Positions 23,209 through 31,526 of a stretch of 64,000 bases of DNA are shown in pieces. The stretch's first letter is position 1. Each line of letters opens with the position of its first letter. The notes under the pieces were generated by a model that saw only the letters and a list, made by a program, of their open reading frames with translations, had not been told where the DNA came from and did no database searches. The position numbers and the translations under genes are program-made. Source of the stretch: JBHOQS01 sp042408875 (GTDB taxonomy: Bacteria; Chloroflexota; UBA11872; JBHOQS01); NCBI GenBank assembly GCA_042408875.1, contig JBHOQS010000027.1, positions 310,001 to 374,000 of the forward strand, in the 5' to 3' direction.

Positions 23209-25143
23209 ATGGAGTCGCGAGTGTCTCATCCGTTGCGCCTGCTGCTGGCCCTCTGGCTCGGCCTGGCTGCCGCGCTGGGCGCTGCCCCGGCCGCGCCGGT
23301 GGCGGCGCGCGATAAGCCCAACGTCGATCCCAATCTCTTCAAGTACAAGTGGCTGCCTCCGATCGAGAAGTTCGACACCGACCGGCCCGGCATGACCAGC
23401 GGCCAGTTCTCTAAAGAGCAGATCGAGCGCTTCCGCTGTTCGGTCAGGGCCACTGAAAACGGCGATCCGGGGACCTTCAAAGATATAAGCTGCGACGTCT
23501 CCGAACTGGGCCAGGACTTCGCGCCCGATAACGAGATCGCTATCGCCGTCAACCCCCTCGACGGGGGGCACCTGGTTGCCGGGTCTAACGCCTACTTCTA
23601 CCGGTTCAACAACGCCACCGGCGCGCGCCAGGCCATCGTGCCCACCGGCTTCTTCACCTCGTTCGATGGCGGGAAGAGCTGGATCAACGGGAACATCCCC
23701 ATGCGCAGCGGTAACGGCGCCGGCGACCCCTCGCCGGCGTTCGTGGCGAAGGTGCGCAGCGGCCCCGACCGAGGGAAGACCGTTGTGCTGATGGCGCAGC
23801 TTGAAAACACCGGCGGCCAGAGCGGTCCGTGGGTCTCGCAGGGCGACGTGTCGGTCAGCCGCTCTACCGACGGCGGCATTACCTGGAGCGAACCGGTCAC
23901 GGTGATGAAGGGCACGGGCACCGGCATTGGCCCGGCCAACAATGCCGTATTCTGGGATAAGCCGTGGCTGACCGTGGATAACTGGCCTGGCTCACCCTTC
24001 TACGGCCGCGCGTACCTTACCGCGACCCGCTTCCTGAACGACCTGCACGGCAACTATGCCGAGTCGCCGATCTATTTCAGCTACTCTGACGACGGCGGGC
24101 TGAGCTGGTCCGAGCCAAAGAAGATCTCCGGCTCGCATCCGAGCTGTACGTTTCAAACCACCGGACCGCAGGGCTCCACAGAGTGTGACGAGGGTCAGTT
24201 CTCGATCCCGGTTGTGGCGCCCGACGGCACGCTGTACGTCCATTTCGCCAACGGCCAGAACGAGAAGGCCTGGGAAGTGCCGTTTGATTTCGATACCCAG
24301 ATCATGGTAGTGAAATCAACCGATGGCGGACAGACGTTCACCAACCCGGTGCCGGCAGTGCAACTGGAGGATGGCCTGAGCGACATGCCGTTCTCCGTGA
24401 TCCGGCGCCAGACCGTCTGGGGCCACCAGCTCCGCTGGAACCCCATCGGGAACATCGTCGTGAACCCAAACAACCCACGGGAAATCACCATCGTCTTCGC
24501 CGACCGCGGCACCCCGAATGCAAAGGCAACCGTGAACGATGGCATTCCCTGCTTCCTGACTGCTTCCGGCAGCCTAAACATCGGCACGGCGCCGAACTAC
24601 GATCCCTGCAACGCCGGCCCGGGCTCCGACACAGACGTGTATTATGTCAGGTCAACGGATGGTGGCGCCACCTGGGGACCGCGCACGCTGCTGGAGCACC
24701 TGGATGGCCATGCCTGGTTCCCCTGGGCGGGGTACAGGCCCGACGGCACGCTGGTGGTAGCCTGGGACCAGGACACCACGGCTGCGCCGGCCGATACGTT
24801 TCGCCACGTGCTGAAGATCGGCAGCGCACCCGCAGTGTCGCTCGGTCCTGAGGAACACCTCGATGTCTCGGTGACCCACTGGGCCGGGCAGTACGTGCCG
24901 CAGGACCGCTGGCCGAAGATCTGCGGCCCGGCCGGCTATAGCGATGGACGAGTGGCCGATGCGCGCGGTAAGGATTGCAATGTCTTCCATGGCGACTATA
25001 CCGGCCTGACCGTCGGCCCGGACGGCGCCATCAACGTTGTCTGGACCGGCTTGAACCAGCGCGCGACCTCGCCGCAGCTCGATCCCTACACGGGGGACCT
25101 GCACGACGGCTATCGCCAGGACGCCATGTTCGCGCGGCGGTGA
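23209..25143 (+). CDS. Secreted Asp-box (BNR repeat) protein, sialidase-like propeller
   Basis: 644 residues from ATG 23209, chosen over ATG 23203 because CGGAGG then sits seven bases upstream. It has a Sec signal peptide with an Ala-rich core ending near residue 33. The mature part carries five Asp-box motifs of the form S-x-D-G-G-x-T/S-W/F (Ser-Phe-Asp-Gly-Gly-Lys-Ser-Trp, Ser-Thr-Asp-Gly-Gly-Ile-Thr-Trp and three more), the hairpin turns of a beta-propeller. Eight Cys suggest disulfides. Sialidase catalytic Arg triads are not evident, so it may be a binding propeller or another glycosidase. It stands alone. Confidence 0.8.
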   Translation: MESRVSHPLRLLLALWLGLAAALGAAPAAPVAARDKPNVDPNLFKYKWLPPIEKFDTDRPGMTSGQFSKEQIERFRCSVRATENGDPGTFKDISCDVSELGQDFAPDNEIAIAVNPLDGGHLVAGSNAYFYRFNNATGARQAIVPTGFFTSFDGGKSWINGNIPMRSGNGAGDPSPAFVAKVRSGPDRGKTVVLMAQLENTGGQSGPWVSQGDVSVSRSTDGGITWSEPVTVMKGTGTGIGPANNAVFWDKPWLTVDNWPGSPFYGRAYLTATRFLNDLHGNYAESPIYFSYSDDGGLSWSEPKKISGSHPSCTFQTTGPQGSTECDEGQFSIPVVAPDGTLYVHFANGQNEKAWEVPFDFDTQIMVVKSTDGGQTFTNPVPAVQLEDGLSDMPFSVIRRQTVWGHQLRWNPIGNIVVNPNNPREITIVFADRGTPNAKATVNDGIPCFLTASGSLNIGTAPNYDPCNAGPGSDTDVYYVRSTDGGATWGPRTLLEHLDGHAWFPWAGYRPDGTLVVAWDQDTTAAPADTFRHVLKIGSAPAVSLGPEEHLDVSVTHWAGQYVPQDRWPKICGPAGYSDGRVADARGKDCNVFHGDYTGLTVGPDGAINVVWTGLNQRATSPQLDPYTGDLHDGYRQDAMFARR

Positions 25144-25284
25144 GCCATGCTTTTGAAGGAGCATAGTGGGCGCCGGGCCAGGCAAGCGAGATATCCGGCG
25201 CCCGCTGCACTGGGGCCTTGATCCACCTGAGCGGCCGGAAGCGTGATTGACACGTGGCAACGGGATCAGCGGCGCTCCCTGTGC

Positions 25285-25767
25285 CTATCCGTAGATAAAG
25301 CCGTAGTAATCCCAGCTCGGGTCGGTGGCCATGCGGATGAACGCCACCTGCCCGGCGTGATAGAAGTCCTCGGACGAGAGATAGGCGACGCCGCGCCCGA
25401 GCTTCATCGGGCTGCCCCAGATCTTGATTTCGGTATCCAGCGGCGCACCGGCGTAGCGCGCCTCGATCGTCTCCAGCAGCTGCGCGTGCGACGCGCGCAG
25501 CGCTGCCAGCAGCCGCTCCAGGTCGTTGCCAGTCTCCGCTGCGACGGCCTCTCGCAGCCCGTCGTACTCCGGCTCCCCCTCGCTCTCCAGCGACGCTAGT
25601 GCGGCGCGATCGTTGACGATCAGGTGCGCCAGCGTCTCACGGATGCTCTTGCATTCCTGGTATGGCTTCCAGTCCCACTGGTCCTGGCGCAGCCCCTCCA
25701 GGTGCTTGAGGAAAAACGCGCGGGATGAGCGTACCTCCTCAAGGACGTCGGTGAGCGTGAATGCCAT
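25285..25767 (-). CDS. DinB-family protein
   Basis: 160 residues from ATG 25767, preceded by GAGAGGAG; the longer frame upstream is not conserved. It forms a four-helix bundle with Leu-Ala-His-Leu-Ile-Val-Asn-Asp near residue 47 and Asp-Phe-Tyr-His-Ala-Gly-Gln-Val near residue 132, giving the typical pair of metal-binding His. Probably a metal-dependent hydrolase or thiol transferase of unknown substrate. It is only distantly similar to the DinB protein at 10724. Confidence 0.85.
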   Translation of the reverse strand: MAFTLTDVLEEVRSSRAFFLKHLEGLRQDQWDWKPYQECKSIRETLAHLIVNDRAALASLESEGEPEYDGLREAVAAETGNDLERLLAALRASHAQLLETIEARYAGAPLDTEIKIWGSPMKLGRGVAYLSSEDFYHAGQVAFIRMATDPSWDYYGFIYG

Positions 25768-25857
25768 GCTGCTCCTCTCCTTCGCGAGCACACCGTGTGC
25801 CTCCCAACGGGTCGTACCGTTGGGGAGCCACCCATTGATGAGAACATCTGTTCGAAA

Positions 25858-25886
25858 AGTATAAACTCCCGGCCAGCCGGACGCAA
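25858..25886 (-). promoter_or_regulatory. Promoter for the DinB gene
   Basis: On the minus strand TTGCGT (25886-25881), 17 bases, TATACT (25863-25858). The leader contains a hairpin (CCCAACGG at 25803-25810 pairing with CCGTTGGG at 25817-25824, six-base loop). The promoter ends 22 bases from the IS left end, so the insertion left it intact. Confidence 0.6.
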
Positions 25887-25925
25887 GTGGATGAATTCGC
25901 CAGGCTCTCAGAGCGTGTTCAGAGC

Positions 25926-26862
25926 TCATGAAGTCGCGCAGGTTAAGCGCATCGTCAACAGCCGGATCGATGCCACGCAGAGGGAGGCAGCACTGCACAC
26001 CGCCCAGTACGCGGACGCTTTACGCAAGCGGCGGTGGTGCGTGAGCCGGGCCAGCGTGCGCTCCACGATCCAGCGCTGGGGAATGCCGGCGAAATCAGTC
26101 GCCTGTAGGGGGCTGGCCGTCCCTGCCACTGTCCACCCACGATGCTCCGTGCCCCCGTCCATGCCACACGCGTGGTCTCTCTGAGCGACCCTCCAGCGTC
26201 TGGATGCACTGGTGGGGTCCCGCCGGTACCGCCGTCCCTTGCAGGGCGACCCCTAGCGTCTGGATGCACTCGAACGTGGCCCCCTCCGCGTGCGGCCGCA
26301 CGGGTCGGCCCTGTCGCTCTCGGAGACGTCCGCCGCGTGGACCAGCGCCCGCAGGAGATGCCCCTGGGCGTCCACCAGCACGTGTTGCTTGCGCCCGTTG
26401 CCTGTTCGTGTGGGCGCCGTCGTCCTGCGCCCCACCCACCGCGGTCGTCTCGGCGGTCTGACGGTCGAGGATCGCCGCCCTCGGCTGGGCCTGCCGTCTC
26501 ACCTGGACACGGCATCGGTCCCGCCAGGCGTCGTGCAGACGCGCCCAGGCGCCGTCGTTCGTCCACGTGTCGACGTACTCCCGCCCGGTTCCCCAGGCGG
26601 GGCAAGCGCACGGCAGCCGCCGCCACTGGCACCCGGGGCGTGGCAGAGCGAGCACGGCAGTGCGCACCTGCCGCAGGTCGACCTGCCGTGGGCCCCCCGG
26701 TCTCTGACGTGTGGGCCGCCGCGGCGCGAGCAGCACCCCCTCGATAGCGGGCAGATCGGTCGGAGAGCGGTGGCCTGGCCTCCGTTTCGCCCGGAACAGT
26801 CCTCCTGCTCGCCCCAGCCGTGGGCACAGTCCACGACTGATCATGCCCAAATCCCTGTCTAG
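25926..26862 (-). pseudogene. IS5-family transposase, frameshifted and internally rearranged
   Basis: Pieces of a DDE transposase lie in different minus-strand frames. The N-terminal part (about 26500-26700) has Cys-Gln-Trp-Arg-Arg-Leu-Pro, Trp-Thr-Asn-Asp-Gly-Ala-Trp and Ala-Ala-Ile-Leu-Asp-Arg-Gln. A shifted frame (about 26310-26400) reads Arg-Lys-Gln-His-Val-Leu-Val-Asp then Val-His-Ala-Ala-Asp-Val. The C-terminal part (about 26030-26090) reads Trp-Ile-Val-Glu-Arg-Thr-Leu-Ala-Arg-Leu. The segment with the second catalytic Asp is missing; in its place is a stretch with two copies of a 27-bp repeat. It cannot make a functional enzyme. Confidence 0.8.
26184..26270. repeat. Two copies of a 26-27 bp repeat, 60 bp period, inside the dead transposase
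   Basis: AGCGTCTGGATGCACT is identical in both copies (26195-26210 and 26255-26270). The preceding bases also match with one gap (AGCGACCCTCC versus GGCGACCCCT). The unique sequence between copies is 34 bases. The geometry resembles a minimal CRISPR unit, but there are only two copies, no leader and no cas genes, so it is listed as a repeat. Confidence 0.55.
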
Positions 26863-26937
26863 GATGCAAGTTCTGAACACCCTCTGGGGCGTGCATGCGT
26901 ATAAGTGTCAGAAGATCAAAGGATAGGGAGGGGTCTC

Positions 26938-29511
26938 ATGCCTGCGCCATCGTCACGACTGGCCGATGCCCGGATCATCTTGAGCCCGGAGGCTCCGCCC
27001 CTGGAGCAGCTCGCGGCCCGTGAGCTCCAGCGCTTCCTGTGGCTGCTGACCGGCAGCTTTGTCCCCCTCAGTGTTGAGCTACCGCCGCCGGGCCAGGGCG
27101 GGCCTCTCCTGGCCGTCGGCCGGGCCGCGGTGCTGGCCGCGGCAGCGCGGGCTGGTCAGACAGTAGACCTGGCTGGCCTGGGCGAGCAGGGCATCCTCCT
27201 ACGGACAGCTACGATCGACAGCGGCCTGCTCGTGCTGCTGGCCGGCGGCTCGCCGGTGGCCACCCAGTGGGCCGCCTACGCCTTCCTGGAGCAGCTCGGC
27301 TGCGGCTTCTTTCTCGGCGGCGATGCCCTGCCACCGGTGCAGCCCGACCTCGCGGTCCCGTGGCTGGATCGCCGCGAGCGCCCTATCTTCACCACCCGCG
27401 GGACGCTGCCCTGGTACAACTTCTTGAACAGCCCGACGGTGTGGAACCTGGACGATTATTGCCGGTTCTTCGATCAACTGGCCAAGCAACGCGCCAATTT
27501 CGTGGGCTTCCACAGCTATGACTACGAGCCCTGGGCGGCCTATCGCGATGGGAGCGGGCGCTACCGCGCTGGAGCACCGCTGGCGACCAGTGGCTCGCAC
27601 ATGCACCTGTGGGGTGCTGTGCCGACCCCGACCAGCGAGTACGCCTTTGGGACCGCCCAGCTCTACGCGCGCGACCTCTTCGGGGCGGCCTGTGCCCTGG
27701 ACTACCCCACCCCTGATGCCGGCATCGCTCAGCAGCAGGCGCTGCTGGCGCAGGCGCTGGCCTACGCCCGTGCCCGCGGCATCCAGACATGCGTGGGCTT
27801 CGAGGTGCACGGCGATCCCGACGCGCCGGAGAGCGCCGCGGCCCTGCGCGCCCGGCTGGCCCACCTCGTGCAGCAGTACCCCCTCACCCACGTCTGGATC
27901 TGGCAGGCGGAAGGGCGCGGCCGGCGCGGCCAGGCGCTCGCCGGGCTGCCTCCAGTGGACGGCCAGCAGGCAGCCGCCTTCGCCTACCTAGACGAGCCGG
28001 CACGCATCGCCGAAGGCGTGCGGATCAGTCGCTACGCTGCCCTGGCGCACCGTGTCCTCACTGAGGTCGCCCCGCAGGTGCGGCTGATCGTCAGTGGGTG
28101 GGGCGGCGATCAGTGGCTGCACTTCACGGATTTCTACCTGGGCCTGGACCGCACGCTGCCCCTGGACGTGATCTTCGCCGCCCTGGACAATATCGACCCG
28201 ACGTTCGAGCCGCAGGTCAGCGCCGTCTATGGCCGGCTGAGCCAGGACCGGGAGCGCTGGCCGATCCCCTGGTTTGAGAGCGACGGCGGCGGCACGCGGC
28301 GGGACCAGTGGGGCCCGCAGCCGAATGTGTGGGCCTTTGCCCCGCTCCTCGCCGACGCGCAGGCCAAGGGATGCCAGGGCATCCTGGGCATCCACTGGCG
28401 CACGCGGGCGGTCGAGGAGGTGGCCGCCTTCACCTTCCAGCGGGCCTGGGACCCCACCTGCACACCGGAAGCCTTCTTCGCCCGGTTCAGCCGGGCTTGC
28501 TACGGCGCAGGCCAGGCTGAGGCGATGGCGCGCGTCCACGCCCAGCTCGAGCGGCTGGGCCCGCGCTGGACCGGGGCAATGGGGCAGGTGGAGTGCGCGC
28601 CCTTCACCTGGTTCAGCACGAGCGGCCATCTGCTCCCGCCGGAGGAGGCGGTCCCGCCGTACCGCGCTGGGCGCTTCCCGCGCGCCGAAAACCTGGCGCT
28701 CCTGGCGCAGCTCGAGCAGGAGTTAGCGCAGCGTGTGGCTACTGCGGCCGTCCAGGGTCGCCGCCACCTGGAGCGGCTCCATTACCTGCTGGAGACCATG
28801 CGCTGGGTGGTGCGCTATGACCAGGCGGCGATGCAGCTCGATGGGCAAGGGCCGGTCGAGGCTGCCCTTCGTCGCGCCGAGGAGCTCGCTGCGGCCGGAC
28901 AGGCTGCGGCGGCGCGGGAAGCTGCCCAGCAGGTCGTGCCGCTTCTGCGCGACTGCGGCCTGCGGCAGGCTGTGCAGACCCTGGCCGGACAGGTCACCAA
29001 CCAGGGAGAACTCGGCGTCCTGGCGACAGTGAACGGCAAAGCCATTGCGGCGTACCGGGCTCTACTCCGCCGTGCCGAACGCCTGCTGGGCGAGGCACTG
29101 GAGCCGGCCCTGCTGGCGGCAGACGGCTGGCCGGAGGCGCTCACCCTCTGGGTGCTGGTGACCCGGGATGTGGTGCGGCCAGGTGACCTCCTGGACCTAG
29201 AGGTCCGCGCCCTCGGACCGGCCCCGGTACGGCAGGTGGTGGTGCGGCTGCGCCGCCTGGATGTGCCGGCGTCGGCACCCTGGGAGACCCAGCCGCTTGC
29301 CCACTTGCGCCGCGCAGTCTGGCGTGGCCAGGTGGCAGTGGCGGCGCCGGGCATCGCCTATATCGTGGAGGCAACTGACGAGCAAGGCACAGTGGCCCGT
29401 GCGCCGCTGGGCTGGCCGGAGCAGGTCTTCACCACGGTGGTGTGGGATGCGGAGCCACTGGCTGTATCGGCCGCACCGCACGGCGCCGCACCCGGTCGTA
29501 ACCGCCGCTGA
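26938..29511 (+). CDS. Large glycoside-hydrolase-like protein
   Basis: 857 residues from ATG 26938, preceded by AGGGAGGGG. Residues about 1-140 resemble the N-terminal alpha/beta domain found before hexosaminidase and alpha-glucuronidase barrels. Residues about 150-520 look like a TIM barrel rich in Trp, with candidate acids in Gly-Phe-Glu-Val-His-Gly, Trp-Gln-Ala-Glu-Gly and Trp-Phe-Glu-Ser-Asp-Gly. A long helical part (520-700) and a beta-sandwich end follow. There is no signal peptide, so it acts inside the cell. The exact GH family is not recognised. The upstream region is occupied by the IS end. Confidence 0.65.
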   Translation: MPAPSSRLADARIILSPEAPPLEQLAARELQRFLWLLTGSFVPLSVELPPPGQGGPLLAVGRAAVLAAAARAGQTVDLAGLGEQGILLRTATIDSGLLVLLAGGSPVATQWAAYAFLEQLGCGFFLGGDALPPVQPDLAVPWLDRRERPIFTTRGTLPWYNFLNSPTVWNLDDYCRFFDQLAKQRANFVGFHSYDYEPWAAYRDGSGRYRAGAPLATSGSHMHLWGAVPTPTSEYAFGTAQLYARDLFGAACALDYPTPDAGIAQQQALLAQALAYARARGIQTCVGFEVHGDPDAPESAAALRARLAHLVQQYPLTHVWIWQAEGRGRRGQALAGLPPVDGQQAAAFAYLDEPARIAEGVRISRYAALAHRVLTEVAPQVRLIVSGWGGDQWLHFTDFYLGLDRTLPLDVIFAALDNIDPTFEPQVSAVYGRLSQDRERWPIPWFESDGGGTRRDQWGPQPNVWAFAPLLADAQAKGCQGILGIHWRTRAVEEVAAFTFQRAWDPTCTPEAFFARFSRACYGAGQAEAMARVHAQLERLGPRWTGAMGQVECAPFTWFSTSGHLLPPEEAVPPYRAGRFPRAENLALLAQLEQELAQRVATAAVQGRRHLERLHYLLETMRWVVRYDQAAMQLDGQGPVEAALRRAEELAAAGQAAAAREAAQQVVPLLRDCGLRQAVQTLAGQVTNQGELGVLATVNGKAIAAYRALLRRAERLLGEALEPALLAADGWPEALTLWVLVTRDVVRPGDLLDLEVRALGPAPVRQVVVRLRRLDVPASAPWETQPLAHLRRAVWRGQVAVAAPGIAYIVEATDEQGTVARAPLGWPEQVFTTVVWDAEPLAVSAAPHGAAPGRNRR

Positions 29512-29548
29512 ATGGCCGTCCGGCCCGTTGCGCAGGACTTTCCAGTTT

Positions 29549-30113
29549 TCATGACCATGGGCCGATCAGCAGGCTTACGCCGCGGTCGGCCCTGGCGTTC
29601 AGAGCCCGAACCCCGTCCACCACAGACCGGTCGCCTAGCACCCCTAACACCTGTATGAGGTGCAGCGCCAGGTTCCGAATCATGCTCAGCCCCGGCCCTC
29701 CCTTCCGCCCCGGCCGCCGGTCCTCCGGAAAGCGCACATCATGGACCCAGGAAAGCTGGTTCTCAATCTCCCCGTGCCCGCGCACGCCCTCGAGGGCCTA
29801 CTGGAGGCTCAGCTGCCAGATGGACCTGCCTGCACCCCACAAGACTTCCTGTGCTTCCTAGCCCCTGGCTTCGGCCAGCCTCGAGAGCCGGCACCGACGC
29901 CGTCGGATAAGGTCGCACAACTTCAGCCAAGCTGGTCCGCATGGGCCCTGGCCCAGCGCCACAGTCCTCGCTGCGAGGACTGCCTGTTGCTGGTGGCGAA
30001 GAGGAGGGCTGCCAGGAGGCTGTGGATCGGGTAGCGGCGCCCGCGCCTGCCCTGAGGTCGGGGATGGCGGCCAGCGCATCGAGTAAACTGCGTCTGGTAT
30101 CAGTCCTTTGCAT
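29549..30113 (-). pseudogene. ISAs1-family transposase remnant
   Basis: The C-terminal piece (29549-29785) reads Gly-His-Gly-Glu-Ile-Glu-Asn-Gln-Leu-Ser-Trp-Val-His-Asp-Val, the conserved end of ISAs1/H-repeat transposases. The N-terminal piece (about 30100 down to 29860) starts with Ser-Leu-Leu-Asp-Ala-Leu-Ala-Ala-Ile-Pro-Asp and continues in a second frame. The central catalytic portion, more than half the normal length, is missing and several frames are mixed. No terminal repeats were identified. It lies just upstream of the T-box promoter. Confidence 0.7.
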
Positions 30114-30195
30114 TGCGGCACCTCCTCAACACCTTCAACCCAAGAAGAGCCTAACTTCAGAGAACTGGAAAGCCCTGCCCGGATGATACGCAAGA

Positions 30196-30224
30196 TTGAC
30201 GCTGTGCCAGCGGGCAGGTATACT
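30196..30224 (+). promoter_or_regulatory. Promoter of the T-box leader
   Basis: TTGACG (30196-30201), 17 bases, TATACT (30219-30224): close to the sigma-A consensus. Transcription should start near 30231, leaving a leader of about 400 bases before the AlaX-like gene. Confidence 0.8.
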
Positions 30225-30309
30225 CGTAACCACCACGCTCTCACACGGGCAGCCGTTCTGAGCGGTCGTCCCTGCGAAGAGCGAGAGTGACACAGGTTTC
30301 GATGCTCGT

Positions 30310-30600
30310 CCAAAGGCGTTGACGGAAACGAGTAGGCCGGGCAGAAGGCCACAGAGAGCCCGCGGGTGGTGCGAGCGGGCACCGGAGCCCTGCCGAAAAT
30401 CCTTCCCGAGCCGCCACCCGAAAGGCCGCACGGCCGAGTAGACGTGGCCGGAGTCGCCGCCCGTTACCAGCGGCGGGGGTATGAACACGTACCCCTGAAG
30501 AGCGAGCGCGGCGCGTATTCCGATCAGAGGCGCGCCGGCTAACGAGGGTGGTACCGCGGGAGCACGCTCTCGTCCCTCCGGGGACGAGGGCGTTTTTGGT
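30310..30600 (+). promoter_or_regulatory. T-box riboswitch, probable Ile specifier
   Basis: Stem I is recognised by GACGGAAACGAGTAG (30321-30335, AGUA-type motif) and the distal AGAGAGCCC...GGTGGTGCGAGCGGG segment (30353-30379). The T-box sequence AGGGTGGTACCGCG is at 30545-30558. In the expected specifier position GAAAATC places the codon AUC at 30399-30401, decoding Ile, which fits ileS downstream. Uncharged tRNA would stabilise the antiterminator and disrupt the terminator at 30564. Assigning AUC is inference from position. Confidence 0.85.
30564..30596 (+). terminator. T-box-controlled intrinsic terminator
   Basis: GCTCTCGTCCC (30565-30575) pairs with GGGACGAGGGC (30581-30591) around a short loop and is followed by G and five T. 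Its 5' arm competes with the T-box antiterminator just upstream, so the switch acts at transcription level. Confidence 0.85.
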
Positions 30601-30639
30601 TCTGGGGCCCGTGAAGAGGCACGCATCGGAGCAAGGACC

Positions 30640-31368
30640 ATGACTAGGCTGCTCTATCTCGACGATAGCTACCTGCAGGAGTTCGATGCCACGGTCACCG
30701 CCGTCGATGGCAATGCCGTCGAGCTAGACCAGACCGCATTTTATCCGGGCGGCGGAGGACAGATGGCCGACCGCGGGACGCTCACCTGGGAGCATGAGGG
30801 CCGGCCGGTGACAGCAGCGGTCACGGGGTTCGAGCGACGAGACGGCCGGCTCTGGCACGTGCTGGAACGAGGCAGCGTGCCCGCTCCTTTGCCCGGCACC
30901 CGCGTGCATGGCGCAATAGACTGGGACTTCCGGTATACCATGATGCGCTCACACACGGCGCTGCACATCCTGTGCGGCGTCGTCTGGAAGGAGTTCGGCG
31001 CCCAGGTGAGCGGCTGTCAGATGTATCCCGACCGCAGCCGCATGGACTTCACCCTGGAAGACCTCAGCCCCGAGCGGGTGCGGCTGATCGAGCAGAAAGT
31101 GAACGAAGCGATTGCCGCAGGCCTACCAGTGCGCATCCGTACACTGCCGCGGGAGGAGGCCTTCCAGATCCCGGACCTGATCCGTACGCGTATTAATCTC
31201 CTGCCGCCACATATCACAGAAGTGCGCACGGTCGAGATCGTCGGCCTGGACCTGCAAGCGGACGGCGGTACGCATCTGCGTAACACCGCCGAGGTCGGGC
31301 GTGTGCGGATCGTAAAAACAGAGAACAAAGGACGGCTGAACAAACGGCTCGAGATCGTAGTGGAGTAG
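30640..31368 (+). CDS. alaX: AlaX-like aminoacyl-tRNA editing protein
   Basis: 242 residues. It matches the free-standing editing domain of alanyl/threonyl-tRNA synthetases: Phe-Tyr-Pro-Gly-Gly-Gly-Gly-Gln near residue 34, zinc-binding His105 and His109 in Arg-Ser-His-Thr-Ala-Leu-His, and Ala-Asp-Gly-Gly-Thr-His212. The usual third ligand Cys is Asp208 here, as in some AlaX members. It hydrolyses mischarged tRNA, typically Ser- or Gly-tRNA-Ala. It is the first gene after the T-box, and ileS follows after about 160 bases, presumably on the same transcript. Confidence 0.88.
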   Translation: MTRLLYLDDSYLQEFDATVTAVDGNAVELDQTAFYPGGGGQMADRGTLTWEHEGRPVTAAVTGFERRDGRLWHVLERGSVPAPLPGTRVHGAIDWDFRYTMMRSHTALHILCGVVWKEFGAQVSGCQMYPDRSRMDFTLEDLSPERVRLIEQKVNEAIAAGLPVRIRTLPREEAFQIPDLIRTRINLLPPHITEVRTVEIVGLDLQADGGTHLRNTAEVGRVRIVKTENKGRLNKRLEIVVE

Positions 31369-31526
31369 GAAGCCCTCATCTCCAGCCCCTGGGAGGCTGT
31401 GGGAGCCGGGCTGGGGCATACGCGGCCTCTGCCGCTGGCCCCTGGGAGAGGTGAAGACGTCTTCGCCCCGACAACCCCAGACCGGCGAGGGGGCCAGGGC
31501 GTGAGGCGCTCAAAGGAGTGGTTCGT

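Larger units (their letters stand above)
25909..26886. mobile_element. Decayed IS5-type insertion sequence with terminal inverted repeats
   Basis: The ends carry imperfect inverted repeats: CAGAGCGTGTTCAGAGCT at 25909-25926 and, on the other strand, CAGAGGGTGTTCAGAACT from 26886 to 26869 (16 of 18 identical). The element is about 980 bp, in the range of IS5-group elements, and encloses one transposase remnant on the minus strand. A target duplication is not clear. It sits 51 bases before the start of the next gene and has probably replaced its native promoter region. Confidence 0.75.

Noticed and set aside
26184..26270. CRISPR array inside the dead IS
   Set aside because: Only two imperfect copies, no leader, no cas genes and no further copies seen in the window. 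Kept as a repeat and as a finding to test.
26142..26747. Plus-strand frame across the IS
   Set aside because: It is the antisense of the broken transposase, Pro/Arg-rich, without a start signal or homology.
30393..30395. GCC (Ala) as the T-box specifier, matching the AlaX-like gene
   Set aside because: AUC at 30399-30401 sits better in the GAAAAUC context and matches ileS; GCC lies in the paired flank as read here.
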